In this document: piece by piece, positions 8,445 through 18,518 of the stretch
Layout: each line of letters begins with the position of its first letter
Numbering within the stretch: position 1 is the stretch's first letter
Assembly: GCF_009932335.1 (NCBI RefSeq)
Contig: NZ_BLJF01000001.1
Coordinates: forward strand, 3,784,501-3,848,500
From: Pseudomonas asiatica
GTDB lineage: Bacteria > Pseudomonadota > Gammaproteobacteria > Pseudomonadales > Pseudomonadaceae
DNA: 64,000 nt
Reading direction: 5' to 3'
The notes under the pieces: model-generated
The model's input: the letters and a program-made list of their open reading frames with translations, nothing else
Told to the model about the DNA's origin: nothing
Database searches by the model: none
Made by a program: the position numbers and the translations under genes

Positions 8445-8918
8445 ATGAAAGGCGACGTAAGCGTCATCCAGCATCTCAACAAGATCCTCGGAAACGAGCT
8501 GGTCGCGATCAACCAGTACTTCCTGCACGCACGCATGTACGAAGATTGGGGCCTGAACAAACTCGGCAAGCACGAGTACAAGGAATCCATCGACGAGATG
8601 AAGCACGCTGACAAACTGATCAAGCGTATTCTCTTCCTCGAAGGCATCCCCAACGTCCAGGACCTGGGCAAGCTGCTGATTGGCGAGCACACCAAAGAGA
8701 TGCTCGAATGCGACCTGAAGATCGAACAGAAAGGCCTGGTCGACCTGAAAGCGGCCATCGCCCATTGCGAAACCGCTGGCGACTTTGGCTCGCGTGACAT
8801 GCTCGAAGATATCCTCGAGTCCGAGGAAGAGCACATCGACTGGCTGGAAACCCAGCTGGGGCTGATCGACAAGATTGGTATCGAGAACTACCTGCAGTCG
8901 CAGATGGGCGAAGAATAA
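8445..8918 (+). CDS. bfr: Bacterioferritin (BfrB type)
   Basis: Bacterioferritin is a 24-subunit shell that oxidises Fe(II) and stores Fe(III), with haem bound between subunits. The 157-residue product has ferroxidase ligands Glu18, Glu51 and His54 and the haem ligand Met52 (DEMKH). The C-terminal acidic ESEEEH helix supplies further ferroxidase ligands. It resembles P. aeruginosa BfrB much more than the second family member FtnA. AGGAA lies 12 bases before the ATG. Its partner Bfd is just upstream. Confidence 0.96.
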   Translation: MKGDVSVIQHLNKILGNELVAINQYFLHARMYEDWGLNKLGKHEYKESIDEMKHADKLIKRILFLEGIPNVQDLGKLLIGEHTKEMLECDLKIEQKGLVDLKAAIAHCETAGDFGSRDMLEDILESEEEHIDWLETQLGLIDKIGIENYLQSQMGEE

Positions 8919-8928
8919 ATATTCGCCC

Positions 8929-8963
8929 CATGAAAAAACCCGCGATCAGCGGGTTTTTTCATG
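8929..8963. terminator. Perfect 15-bp hairpin terminator between bfr and grxD
   Basis: The 15-base arms CATGAAAAAACCCGC and GCGGGTTTTTTCATG are perfectly complementary around the loop GATCA. The T-run on either strand makes it a bidirectional terminator for the convergent genes. Confidence 0.93.
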
Positions 8964-8975
8964 CTTGCCGGAAAT

Positions 8976-9311
8976 TCAGGCCTCGGAAGCCTTGGCCTTG
9001 GCAGCCGCTTCCTTGATCAGGGTCTGCAGCTCACCCTTCTCGAACATTTCCAGCATGATGTCGCTGCCGCCGACCAGTTCACCGGCTACCCACAGCTGCG
9101 GGAAGGTCGGCCAGTTGGCGTATTTTGGCAGGTTCGCACGGATTTCCGGGTTCTGCAGGATGTCGACGTAGGCGAACTTCTCGCCACAACCCATCACGGC
9201 CTGCGATGCACGCGCAGAGAAGCCACACTGCGGGGCATTCGGCGAGCCTTTCATGTAAAGCAGAATGGTGTTGTTGGCAATCTGCTCTTTGATCGTTTCG
9301 ATGATATCCAT
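8976..9311 (-). CDS. grxD: Monothiol glutaredoxin (Grx4 type)
   Basis: The 111-residue protein carries the monothiol CGFS motif with Cys29, the PTFPQLWV cis-Pro segment and the GGSDIM glutathione-binding loop. This family binds a glutathione-ligated 2Fe-2S cluster and delivers clusters in iron-sulfur assembly and iron regulation. GAGGTG lies 5-6 bases before the ATG. It is convergent with bfr, so three iron-handling genes adjoin here. Confidence 0.96.
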   Translation of the reverse strand: MDIIETIKEQIANNTILLYMKGSPNAPQCGFSARASQAVMGCGEKFAYVDILQNPEIRANLPKYANWPTFPQLWVAGELVGGSDIMLEMFEKGELQTLIKEAAAKAKASEA

Positions 9312-9369
9312 GTAGCACCTCGGCTGAACTTTCCGACGCGGTCGTCGGCACGGTGACGCATTGTAACGG

Positions 9370-9391
9370 AAAGCCGAGCAGCATGCTCGGC
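9370..9391 (-). terminator. Hairpin after the molybdopterin oxidoreductase gene
   Basis: GCCGAGC and GCTCGGC form a 7-bp stem around a 5-base loop, eleven bases beyond the stop codon and followed on the minus strand by TTT. It separates the oxidoreductase from grxD. Confidence 0.65.
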
Positions 9392-9402
9392 CTTACCATT
9401 CC

Positions 9403-11511
9403 TTACGCGGCCTCTACCTGCACGGGTACGCCATTGAGGGCGGCGTTGCCGGAAACCTGATCACGCAGGCGCTCATCGGTGAGGTCGTTGGCACTCACCC
9501 CAGGTTGCGCCTTGGCGATCTGCATGTGCACGCCTTGACGAGAGTGACCGAAGCCATGGGGCAGGCTGACTACACCGGGCATCATGTCCTCGCAGGCCTG
9601 AACCTCGACTTCAAGATCCCCGGTACGCGAGCGGATACGAACTCGCTGGCCGTCCTGCAACTGACGATGCTGCAGGTCCTGCGGATGCATCAACAACTGA
9701 TGGCGCGGTTTGCCTTTCACCAGTCGATGAAAGTTGTGCATCCATGAATTGTTGCTGCGAACATGGCGACGGCCGATCAGCAGCAGTTCGCCCGGCACCG
9801 GAGGAGCCTGTTGCGCCAGTCGCCCCAAGTCATCCAGCAGCACCTGGGGCGCCGCTTCGACGGCCTTGCTGGCAGTCGTCAGGCGCGCAGCGAGGTTGGC
9901 GCGCAATGGCCCCAGGTCGAGGCCATGCGGGTGCTCGTCCAGCGCTGCCAGCGAAAGCTGCCAGGGTGTCGTTTCACCATAACGCCCCTTGCGCAGGGCC
10001 AGGTCGATCATCTGCGCTGGCGCCCAGGTCGGTTTCAACTCCAGCTCGGCGCGTTTGGCGAACGCTTGTGCCAGCCCGACAAAAATCTCCCAGTCATGCA
10101 ATGCCCCTTCGGGCTTGGCCAGGATCGCCCGGTTGAAGCGGGTCACGTTGCGCACGGCCAGCAAGTTGAATGTGCTGTCGTAATGGTCGTTTTCCAGCGC
10201 CGAGGTGGAGGGCAGGATCAGGTCGGCATGGCGGGTGGTTTCGTTGATGTACAGGTCAATGCTGAGCATGAACTCCAACCCCTCCAGCGCCACATCCAGC
10301 TGGCGGCCATTGGGCGTTGAGAGCACGGGGTTGCCAGCCACCGTCACCAGCGCACGCACCTGCCCTTCGCCTGGCGTCAGCATTTCCTCGGCCAAGGCCG
10401 CCACGGGCAGTTCGCCGCCGTACTCGGGCAAGCCCGACACCCGGCTCTGCCAGGCGTTGAAATGGCCACCCGAGGTGGTCGCTACCAGGTCGACGGCAGG
10501 CTCGGTGCACAACGCGCCGCCTTCACGGTCAAGGTTGCCGGTTACCAGGTTGATCAGTTGCACCAGCCAGTGGCAAAGGGTGCCGTAGGCTTGGGTCGAA
10601 ACCCCCATGCGGCCGTAGCACACCGCCCTGTCGGCCGCGGCAAAGTCCCTTGCCAGCTGGCGAATGTCTGTCGCGGCAATGCCACAGTGCGCGCTCATGG
10701 CCTCCGCGCTGAACGGCGCGATCGCTTCGCGCACCTGCTGCAAGCCGATGACCGGCAAGTGCGAGCCGCGCGCCAGGCCTTCAGTGAACAGGGTGTTGAG
10801 CAAGCCACACAACAAGGCCGCATCCCCTCCAGGGCGAATGAACAGGTGACTGTCGGCCATCGCCGCCGTTTCGCTGCGCCGCGGGTCCACCACCACCAGG
10901 CGCCCACCCCGGGCCTGCAGGGCTTTCAGGCGTTTTTCCACGTCCGGCACGGTCATGATGCTGCCGTTGGAGGCCAGCGGGTTGCCGCCGAGGATCAACA
11001 TGAAACCGGTCTGGTCGATGTCCGGGATCGGCAGCAGCAGGCCATGGCCGTACATCAGGTGGCTGACCAGGTGCTGCGGCAACTGGTCCACCGAGGTGGC
11101 AGAGAAGCGGTTGCGGGTTTTCAGCAGGCCCAGGAAGTAGTTGCTGTGGGTCATCAGGCCGTAGTTGTGCACGCTCGGGTTGCCTTGGTACACCGCCACG
11201 GCATTGCGCCCATGGACCTGCTGGATCGCCCACAGCCTGTCGGCGGCCAGGGCAAAGGCCTCGTCCCAGCCGATGGCCTGCCAGTGCTCGCCCACCCGCT
11301 TGTGCGGTTGGCGCAGGCGGTCGGGGTCGTTCTGGATGTCCTGCAGGGCCACGGCCTTTGGGCAGACATGGCCGCGGCTGAACGGGTCCTGGGGGTCGCC
11401 CTTGATCGAACTGATCAGCGCCCGCCCATCGTCGTCATGGCTGACTTCAATGTTCAGCCCACAGATCGCTTCGCACAGGTGACAGGCACGGTGATGCAGG
11501 GTCTTGGTCAT
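9403..11511 (-). CDS. Molybdopterin oxidoreductase (formate dehydrogenase/nitrate reductase superfamily)
   Basis: The 702-residue protein binds a 4Fe-4S cluster through Cys10, Cys13, Cys17 and Cys50, with Lys52 just after the fourth cysteine. It then has the three molybdopterin-binding domains and a C-terminal molydopterin dinucleotide-binding domain (from about residue 580). By eye, the position of the Sec/Cys that ligates Mo in formate dehydrogenase falls on Asp142 (SATSVDQLP), so the metal may be Asp-ligated as in NarG. No signal peptide is seen, so it is probably cytoplasmic. No electron-transfer subunit or cofactor gene is adjacent. I start it at 11511, after GAGGCGG, instead of an upstream in-frame codon. 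Substrate unknown. Confidence 0.88.
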   Translation of the reverse strand: MTKTLHHRACHLCEAICGLNIEVSHDDDGRALISSIKGDPQDPFSRGHVCPKAVALQDIQNDPDRLRQPHKRVGEHWQAIGWDEAFALAADRLWAIQQVHGRNAVAVYQGNPSVHNYGLMTHSNYFLGLLKTRNRFSATSVDQLPQHLVSHLMYGHGLLLPIPDIDQTGFMLILGGNPLASNGSIMTVPDVEKRLKALQARGGRLVVVDPRRSETAAMADSHLFIRPGGDAALLCGLLNTLFTEGLARGSHLPVIGLQQVREAIAPFSAEAMSAHCGIAATDIRQLARDFAAADRAVCYGRMGVSTQAYGTLCHWLVQLINLVTGNLDREGGALCTEPAVDLVATTSGGHFNAWQSRVSGLPEYGGELPVAALAEEMLTPGEGQVRALVTVAGNPVLSTPNGRQLDVALEGLEFMLSIDLYINETTRHADLILPSTSALENDHYDSTFNLLAVRNVTRFNRAILAKPEGALHDWEIFVGLAQAFAKRAELELKPTWAPAQMIDLALRKGRYGETTPWQLSLAALDEHPHGLDLGPLRANLAARLTTASKAVEAAPQVLLDDLGRLAQQAPPVPGELLLIGRRHVRSNNSWMHNFHRLVKGKPRHQLLMHPQDLQHRQLQDGQRVRIRSRTGDLEVEVQACEDMMPGVVSLPHGFGHSRQGVHMQIAKAQPGVSANDLTDERLRDQVSGNAALNGVPVQVEAA

Positions 11512-11760
11512 GGCCGCCTCTGCCTTGTTGTTGTGGAGGATGTGTAGAAGGTTGTCGAACATCGACTATGCGCCCAGCCCCCGCCACCGGCCAGCGCACT
11601 TCGCGGTGTGAATCCGCCGACATCAGGCACACGATTTGCGACAGCCATTTGCCAAATTGCTGGCAAGCCGTGTACAAACCTCTGTAGCAAATAAAAAACA
11701 GCACTGCCCGTCGGGTAAAGACACCCTTTGCAACACCCTTTGGTACTGGGCAGCTGTTTC

Positions 11761-11802
11761 CCCTCTTGGCTTCAGGCGACATTTACTTATAGTATTGCGC
11801 CT
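11761..11802 (+). promoter_or_regulatory. Predicted argF promoter overlapped by an ArgR direct repeat
   Basis: TTGGCT (11766-11771) and TATAGT (11788-11793) are 16 bases apart and make a plausible sigma-70 promoter. On the opposite strand an exact TGTCGC-N8-AA half-site runs from 11781 to 11766. A weaker copy (AGGCGC-N8-AA) starts exactly 21 bases upstream at 11802. Together they would cover the promoter, as expected for repression by ArgR. Confidence 0.6.
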
Positions 11803-11908
11803 TTCCCTATTTCGTCCGCCCCCGTGCGGCTTACGCCGCAGGTCACTCCCGTTGTCAAAAAAAACCATACGGTCGACCTGCATACCGTTGCAGATAAGGT
11901 AGTCAATC

Positions 11909-12829
11909 ATGAGCGCTAGGCACTTTCTCTCCCTGCTGGACTTCACCACCGACGAATTGCTCGGTGTGATCCGCCGCGGCATCGAGCTGAAGGACCTGCG
12001 CAAGCGAGGCGTGCTGTTCGAGCCCCTGAAGAACCGCGTGCTGGGCATGATCTTCGAAAAGTCCTCGACCCGTACCCGCGTGTCATTCGAGGCAGGCATG
12101 ATCCAGCTCGGCGGCCAGGCCATCTTCCTGTCCCCGCGCGACACCCAGCTGGGCCGTGGCGAGCCGATAAGCGATAGCGCCATCGTGCTGTCGAGCATGC
12201 TCGACGTGGTGATGATCCGTACCCACGCCCACAGCACCCTGACCGAATTCGCCGCCAACTCGCGTGTGCCGGTGATCAACGCGCTGTCCGACGAGTCGCA
12301 CCCGTGCCAGCTGCTGGCCGACATGCAGACCTTCCTCGAACATCGCGGCTCGATCCAGGGCAAGACCGTCGCCTGGATCGGCGATGGCTTCAACATGTGC
12401 AACTCGTACATCGAGGCAGCCAGGCAGTTCGACTTCCAGCTGCGCATTGCCTGCCCGGAAGGCTACGAGCCGGACCCACGCTTCATGGCCATTGGTGGTG
12501 ACCACGTGCAGATCGTGCGTGACCCGAAGGAAGCCGTGCGCGGCGCCCATCTGGTAACCACGGATGTCTGGACTTCCATGGGTCAGGAGGAGGAAACTGC
12601 ACGGCGCCTGGCGCATTTCGCGCCTTACCAGGTCACCCGCGAGCTGCTCGACCTGGCGGCACCCGACGCCCTGTTCATGCACTGCCTGCCAGCCCACCGT
12701 GGTGAGGAAATCAGCCATGACCTGCTCGACGACCCACGTTCGGTCGCCTGGGACCAGGCTGAAAACCGCCTGCATGCACAGAAGGCCCTTCTCGAATTCC
12801 TTGTAGAACCGGCTTACCACCACGCATGA
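11909..12829 (+). CDS. argF: Ornithine carbamoyltransferase, anabolic
   Basis: ArgF makes citrulline from ornithine and carbamoyl phosphate. The 306-residue product has the carbamoyl phosphate site STRTRVSFE (from about residue 52), the HPCQLLAD segment, and the ornithine-binding/catalytic motif HCLPAHRG. The length and lack of the longer catabolic ArcB features fit the anabolic enzyme. About 120 bases of leader separate it from the predicted ArgR-covered promoter. Its stop overlaps the start of an ABC ATPase. Confidence 0.96.
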   Translation: MSARHFLSLLDFTTDELLGVIRRGIELKDLRKRGVLFEPLKNRVLGMIFEKSSTRTRVSFEAGMIQLGGQAIFLSPRDTQLGRGEPISDSAIVLSSMLDVVMIRTHAHSTLTEFAANSRVPVINALSDESHPCQLLADMQTFLEHRGSIQGKTVAWIGDGFNMCNSYIEAARQFDFQLRIACPEGYEPDPRFMAIGGDHVQIVRDPKEAVRGAHLVTTDVWTSMGQEEETARRLAHFAPYQVTRELLDLAAPDALFMHCLPAHRGEEISHDLLDDPRSVAWDQAENRLHAQKALLEFLVEPAYHHA

Positions 12830-13935
12830 GTCAACCCCTACTGCTCAACCTGCGCAACCTCGCCTGCGGCTATGGCGACCAGCGCATCGTTCAGAACCTC
12901 AATCTGCACCTGAACGCAGGCGACATCGGTTGCCTGCTGGGTTCATCCGGTTGCGGCAAGACCACCACCCTGCGCGCCATCGCCGGTTTCGAACCGATAC
13001 ACGACGGCGAGATCCAGTTGGCTGGGGAAGTCATTTCCCGGGCCGGGTTCACACTGGCCCCGGAAAAACGCCGCATCGGCATGGTGTTCCAGGATTACGC
13101 GCTGTTCCCGCACCTGACCGTGGCGCAGAACGTTGCCTTCGGCATCGCCAAGCACCCCCGCCAGGCCGAGGTCATCGAAGAGATGCTCGAGCTGGTCAAG
13201 CTGGGCGGCCTGGGCGGGCGCTACCCGCATGAACTGTCCGGCGGCCAGCAGCAACGGGTCGCCCTGGCCCGTGCACTGGCACCGGAGCCGCAACTGCTGC
13301 TGCTCGACGAGCCATTTTCCAACCTCGACGTAGAGCTGCGCCGGCGCTTGAGCCATGAGGTTCGCGACATTCTAAAGAGCCGCGGCACCAGCGCCATCCT
13401 GGTGACCCATGACCAGGAAGAAGCCTTTGCCGTCAGCGACCAGGTTGGCGTGTTCAAGGAAGGCCGCCTGGAGCAGTGGGACACGCCCTACAACCTTTAC
13501 CACGAGCCGCAGACGCCGTTCGTGGCCAGCTTCATTGGCCAGGGGTATTTCATCCGTGGGCAGATGATCAGCCACGAGGCGGTCAATACCGAGCTGGGTG
13601 AATTACGCGGCAACCGTGCCTACATCATGGCGCCGGGCAGCTCGGTGGATGTACTGCTGCGCCCTGACGATATCGTCCACGCACCGGGCAGTGCGCTGCA
13701 GGCGAACATCGTCGGCAAGAGCTTCCTTGGGGCATCGACCCTGTACCGCCTGCAATTGCCGACCGGCAGCCAGCTCGAGGCGATCTTCCCTAGCCATGAC
13801 GACCGTCAGGTCGGTGAGGATGTGGGGATTGCGGTCAAGGCCGATCACCTGGTGCTATTCCCGGTGCCGGGCAGCGTGGCGGCGCAGTTGCCGCGGCAGG
13901 ACAACGGCGTTCGCCGGTACAGCTCGGCGACCTGA
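12826..13935 (+). CDS. ABC transporter ATP-binding protein (FbpC/ferric-ion type), no adjacent permease
   Basis: This 369-residue ATPase has Walker [11 protein letters not shown]-loop [11 protein letters not shown], signature LSGGQQQR, Walker B LLLLDEPF and the switch His in VTHD. A C-terminal TOBE-like region follows from about residue 240. The overall form resembles FbpC ferric-iron or related importers. No permease or binding-protein gene is next to it, so its partners must be elsewhere. The ATG overlaps the argF stop (ATGA), which puts it in the argF transcript and likely under arginine control. Substrate assignment from sequence alone is weak. Confidence 0.85.
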   Translation: MSQPLLLNLRNLACGYGDQRIVQNLNLHLNAGDIGCLLGSSGCGKTTTLRAIAGFEPIHDGEIQLAGEVISRAGFTLAPEKRRIGMVFQDYALFPHLTVAQNVAFGIAKHPRQAEVIEEMLELVKLGGLGGRYPHELSGGQQQRVALARALAPEPQLLLLDEPFSNLDVELRRRLSHEVRDILKSRGTSAILVTHDQEEAFAVSDQVGVFKEGRLEQWDTPYNLYHEPQTPFVASFIGQGYFIRGQMISHEAVNTELGELRGNRAYIMAPGSSVDVLLRPDDIVHAPGSALQANIVGKSFLGASTLYRLQLPTGSQLEAIFPSHDDRQVGEDVGIAVKADHLVLFPVPGSVAAQLPRQDNGVRRYSSAT

Positions 13936-13946
13936 TTCGAAATTTT

Positions 13947-14049
13947 GGGGCCGCTCTGCGGCCCATCGCGACACAAGGCCGCTCCTACAAGGGTACGTAT
14001 TCCCCCTGTAGGAGCGGCCTTGTGCCGCGAAGGGCTGCAAAGCAGCCCC
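13947..14049. repeat. Inverted pair of REP elements
   Basis: Two REP copies of the GTAGGAGCGGCCTTGT type face each other: 13947-13990 and 14006-14049, with a 15-base spacer. They fill the gap between the ABC ATPase and the convergent ybaK. Confidence 0.88.
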
Positions 14050-14056
14050 AGAAATC

Positions 14057-14527
14057 TCAGCCCCGACCAATCCCGGCAAACTTGCCCTGGGTGTACTCAG
14101 CCAGCACCACCGCCGCCAACTCCACCTCCAGCCCACGCCGCCCGGCGCTGACATGGATGGTTGCAAAGTTCTGCGCCGAGTCATCGATGAAGGTGCGCAG
14201 GCGCTTCTTCTGCCCCAGCGGGCTGATCCCGCCCACCAGGTACCCCGTGGCTCGCTGCGCCGACGCCGGGTCGGCCATCTCGCACTTTTTCACCCCGGCA
14301 GCCTGGGCCAGGGCCTTGAGGTCGAGCGTACCCACCACAGGTACCACCGCCACCAGCAATTCACCCTTCTCACTGCTCGCCAGCAAGGTCTTGAACACCT
14401 GCTGCGGGTCGAGACCAAGTTTCTCCGCCGCTTCCAGGCCATATGACGCCGATTTGGGGTCATGTTCGTAACTGTGCACACGATGCTCGGCACGGTGTTT
14501 CTTCAACAAGTCTAGGGCGGGGGTCAT
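14057..14527 (-). CDS. ybaK: Cys-tRNA(Pro)/Cys-tRNA(Cys) deacylase YbaK
   Basis: YbaK hydrolyses Cys-tRNA(Pro) that prolyl-tRNA synthetase forms by mistake, a free-standing editing factor. The 156-residue product is full length, with the family segments [20 protein letters not shown] and [14 protein letters not shown] (the latter lines the editing pocket). The ATG at 14527 follows GGAG. It is monocistronic between REPs and the divergent glpF. Confidence 0.93.
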   Translation of the reverse strand: MTPALDLLKKHRAEHRVHSYEHDPKSASYGLEAAEKLGLDPQQVFKTLLASSEKGELLVAVVPVVGTLDLKALAQAAGVKKCEMADPASAQRATGYLVGGISPLGQKKRLRTFIDDSAQNFATIHVSAGRRGLEVELAAVVLAEYTQGKFAGIGRG

Positions 14528-14673
14528 GCGGGGGCTCCGGTCGGGACAGCTCGGCGGCTACTTTAGGACAATTCCCACACCGCAGCCAGCGCACCGCAAT
14601 TGCGCGGCTCTAGTACGCGGATCCGCACCTGAAATCAGCATCCAGATCGTGACCGACCGTTCACTTTCGACCT

Positions 14674-14716
14674 TTGACATCAGCGTTTCTTGTCTATATT
14701 TTTTCGTTTCTGAATA
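14674..14716 (+). promoter_or_regulatory. Candidate glpF promoter region with GlpR-like site
   Basis: TTGACA (14674-14679) and TATATT (14695-14700) are 15 bases apart, slightly short for a sigma-70 promoter. Immediately downstream, TTTTCG-N4-TGAATA (14701-14716) matches the GlpR core TGTTCG-N4-CGAACA at 9 of 12 positions. A GlpR site just after the -10 would block glpF transcription until glycerol 3-phosphate accumulates. The remaining 303-bp gap between ybaK and glpF shows no gene. Confidence 0.4.
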
Positions 14717-14808
14717 AAATGGTGCACTTTTAAGGTGCATTTCCCAACATCTGCCCGGGTCAACGGGGATAGACTCCGGGCTTTGCTGTCGAGCGCCACG
14801 CGCCTCAC

Positions 14809-14817
14809 AACAAAAAA
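14809..14817 (+). promoter_or_regulatory. Candidate Hfq/Crc CA motif at the glpF ribosome site
   Basis: AACAAAAAA within an A-rich run just upstream of the glpF ribosome-binding site fits the AANAANAA pattern that Hfq with Crc binds for carbon catabolite repression. Glycerol uptake is a plausible target. A poly-A run satisfies this pattern easily, so specificity is modest. Confidence 0.4.
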
Positions 14818-14831
14818 AAACGAGGTCATAC

Positions 14832-15683
14832 ATGACGACTGCTCTACGCCAACCCACGCTTTCCAGCCAATGCCTGGCCGAGTTCCTGGGCACTGCACTG
14901 CTCATCTTTTTCGGTACCGGCTGCGTCGCCGCGCTCAAGGTCGCGGGCGCAAGCTTCGGCCTTTGGGAAATCAGTATCATCTGGGGCGTGGGCGTCAGCA
15001 TGGCGATCTACCTCACCGCCGGTATTTCCGGCGCACACCTGAACCCCGCGGTGAGCATCGCCCTCACACTGTTCGCCGGCTTCGACAAGCGCAAGCTGCC
15101 CTTCTACATGCTGGCCCAGGTATGCGGCGCGTTCTGTGGCGCAGCGTTGGTCTACACCCTGTACAGCAACCTGTTCTTCGATTTCGAACAGGCCCACGCC
15201 ATGTTGCGCGGTAGCGAAGCCAGCCTGGAACTGGCCTCGGTCTTCTCCACCTATCCGCACCCATCGCTGTCCACCGGCCAGGCGTTTCTGGTCGAGGTGA
15301 TCATCACCGCCATCCTGATGGCCGTGATCATGGCCCTGACCGACGACAACAACGGCCTGCCGCGCGGCGCCATGGCCCCGCTGCTGATCGGCCTGCTGAT
15401 CGCCGTGATCGGCAGCGCCATGGGCCCGTTGACCGGCTTTGCCATGAACCCGGCCCGCGATTTCGGGCCAAAACTCATGACCTTCCTGGCCGGTTGGGGC
15501 GAAATCGCCTTCACTGGCGGTCGGGACATGCCTTATTTCCTGGTTCCGGTGTTCGCACCGATCCTTGGCGCCTGCCTGGGTGCCGCGACCTATCGCGGCC
15601 TGATCGCACGCAACCTGCCAATGGCAGCCGCCGTGAACCCTGAGACAAATGACAATCGCCAGGGCGATACTCAAGTCAACTGA
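14832..15683 (+). CDS. glpF: Glycerol uptake facilitator
   Basis: GlpF is an inner-membrane aquaglyceroporin that lets glycerol diffuse in. The 283-residue product has six membrane segments plus the two half-helices ending in the conserved NPA motifs: HLNPAV at residue 71 and AMNPARDFGPK in the second half. The Asp after the second NPAR is the mark of glycerol-conducting members rather than water channels. GAGGT precedes the ATG. glpK follows after 51 bases, so the two form an operon that captures glycerol by phosphorylation. Confidence 0.96.
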   Translation: MTTALRQPTLSSQCLAEFLGTALLIFFGTGCVAALKVAGASFGLWEISIIWGVGVSMAIYLTAGISGAHLNPAVSIALTLFAGFDKRKLPFYMLAQVCGAFCGAALVYTLYSNLFFDFEQAHAMLRGSEASLELASVFSTYPHPSLSTGQAFLVEVIITAILMAVIMALTDDNNGLPRGAMAPLLIGLLIAVIGSAMGPLTGFAMNPARDFGPKLMTFLAGWGEIAFTGGRDMPYFLVPVFAPILGACLGAATYRGLIARNLPMAAAVNPETNDNRQGDTQVN

Positions 15684-15707
15684 CGCCGGCATCACGCCCA
15701 GCCCTGA

Positions 15708-17234
<1,527 letters not shown>

Positions 17235-17261
17235 TCCTACCTGACAGGCGCTACACCACGT

Positions 17262-17377
17262 GTAGGAGCGGCCTTATGTCGCGAAAGGGCCGCGAAGCGG
17301 CCCCAGCAGCATTTGCTATGACGCGAAAATCCTGGGGCCGCTTCACGGCCCTTTCGCGACACAAGGCCGCTCCTACA
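17262..17377. repeat. Inverted pair of REP elements
   Basis: Two REP copies face each other at the ends of a 116-bp unit between glpK and glpR, each with an internal GGGCCGC-type hairpin. Such pairs can stabilise the upstream mRNA end or terminate it. Confidence 0.88.
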
Positions 17378-17510
17378 AAGAAGCGCCAGCGCAGGCCACA
17401 AAATCGATGCAGGGCATTTGTCCCCGCCGCCGCCCCGATAGTCTACTGGTCGTAGTCCGCGTCCTACGGCATCATTGCAGCATTTGTCCGGCAGCCCCAA
17501 AGGACCGCCC

Positions 17511-18266
17511 ATGAATCTGCCCCCTCGCCAACAACAAATCCTCGAACTGGTGCGCGAACGCGGTTACGTCAGTATCGAAGAAATGGCGCAGCTGTTCGTC
17601 GTCACACCGCAAACCATCCGCCGTGATATCAACCAGCTGGCCGAGCTCAATCTGCTACGCCGCTACCACGGGGGCGCGGCCTACGACTCGAGCATCGAGA
17701 ACACCGCCTACGCCATGCGCGCCGATCAGATGCGCGACGAAAAGCAACGCATCGCCGAAGCCGTGGCACGGCAGATTCCCGACCATGCCTCGCTGTTCAT
17801 CAACATCGGCACCACCACCGAATCCATCGCCCGGGCACTGCTCAACCACAACCACCTGAAAGTCATCACCAACAACCTGCACGTGGCCGCGATCCTAGCC
17901 GCCAAGGACGATTTCGAAGTGCTGGTGGCAGGTGGCACGGTTCGCCGTGATGGCGGCGTCGTCGGCCAGGCCAGTGTCGACTTCATCAACCAGTTCAAGG
18001 TCGACTTCGCCCTGGTGGGCATCAGCGGCATCGACGAAGATGGCAGCCTGCTCGATTTCGATTACCAGGAAGTGCGGGTATCCCAGGCAATCATCGCCAA
18101 TGCCCGACAAGTGATCCTTGCCGCCGACTCCAGCAAGTTCGGGCGCAACGCCATGGTGCGCATGGGCTCGATCAGCCTGGTCGACTGCCTGGTGACCGAC
18201 CAGGCGCCAACTCCCACCCTCACCCAGCTGCTGAACCAGTACAAGATCCGGCTTGAGGTGGTTTGA
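17511..18266 (+). CDS. glpR: Glycerol 3-phosphate regulon repressor
   Basis: GlpR is a DeoR-family repressor released by glycerol 3-phosphate. The 251-residue product has an N-terminal helix-turn-helix ([20 protein letters not shown], residues ~20-39) and a C-terminal sugar-phosphate sensor domain with [11 protein letters not shown] and [11 protein letters not shown] chose the ATG at 17511 after AAAGGA. Operator-like sites occur before glpF and glpD, so this gene probably controls both flanking units. It stands between glpK and glpD as in other pseudomonads. Confidence 0.95.
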   Translation: MNLPPRQQQILELVRERGYVSIEEMAQLFVVTPQTIRRDINQLAELNLLRRYHGGAAYDSSIENTAYAMRADQMRDEKQRIAEAVARQIPDHASLFINIGTTTESIARALLNHNHLKVITNNLHVAAILAAKDDFEVLVAGGTVRRDGGVVGQASVDFINQFKVDFALVGISGIDEDGSLLDFDYQEVRVSQAIIANARQVILAADSSKFGRNAMVRMGSISLVDCLVTDQAPTPTLTQLLNQYKIRLEVV

Positions 18267-18296
18267 GGGCTGACAGGCGCATGCCGCAAGGTTTGT

Positions 18297-18350
18297 CGCG
18301 CCTGTGAGATCGAGCGTCGCCCGCGCCGCGCTCGATCTCACAGGCGCGAT
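18297..18350. repeat. Perfect 20-bp inverted repeat between glpR and glpD
   Basis: The arms 18297-18316 and 18331-18350 are exact reverse complements (TCGCGCCTGTGAGATCGAGC) around a GC-rich 14-base loop. There is no strong T-run after it. It is not the common REP of this window. It may be a terminator-like or mRNA-stabilising hairpin after glpR, or a remnant of a different repeat family. Confidence 0.75.
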
Positions 18351-18456
18351 ACCTTTCAAACCGATCATCCAAAACTTTCGTAAATGTTCATTTCATTGTC
18401 ATCTGATCAGTTTTTTCTATGAAGACTGACTGGCGACCAGCTTTCTGTTGCGCTAG

Positions 18457-18499
18457 TATTTTCGAAAACGAACATCAATGTTCATATTCGATGTGAACA
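18457..18499 (+). promoter_or_regulatory. Two GlpR-type operators upstream of glpD
   Basis: The first site contains TTTTCGAAAACGAACA (18459-18474), an almost perfect match to the GlpR core TGTTCG-N4-CGAACA. The second is TGTTCA-N9-TGAACA (18479-18499), a perfect 6-bp palindrome in its arms. They adjoin and lie 20-60 bases before the glpD start, so a repressor here would block transcription. Confidence 0.7.
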
Positions 18500-18518
18500 G
18501 CCCCAGGAGGCCTTGCCC

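Noticed and set aside
18513..18518. TTG as start of glpD
   Set aside because: It lies only two bases after AGGAGG; the GTG at 18519 has a normal spacing.
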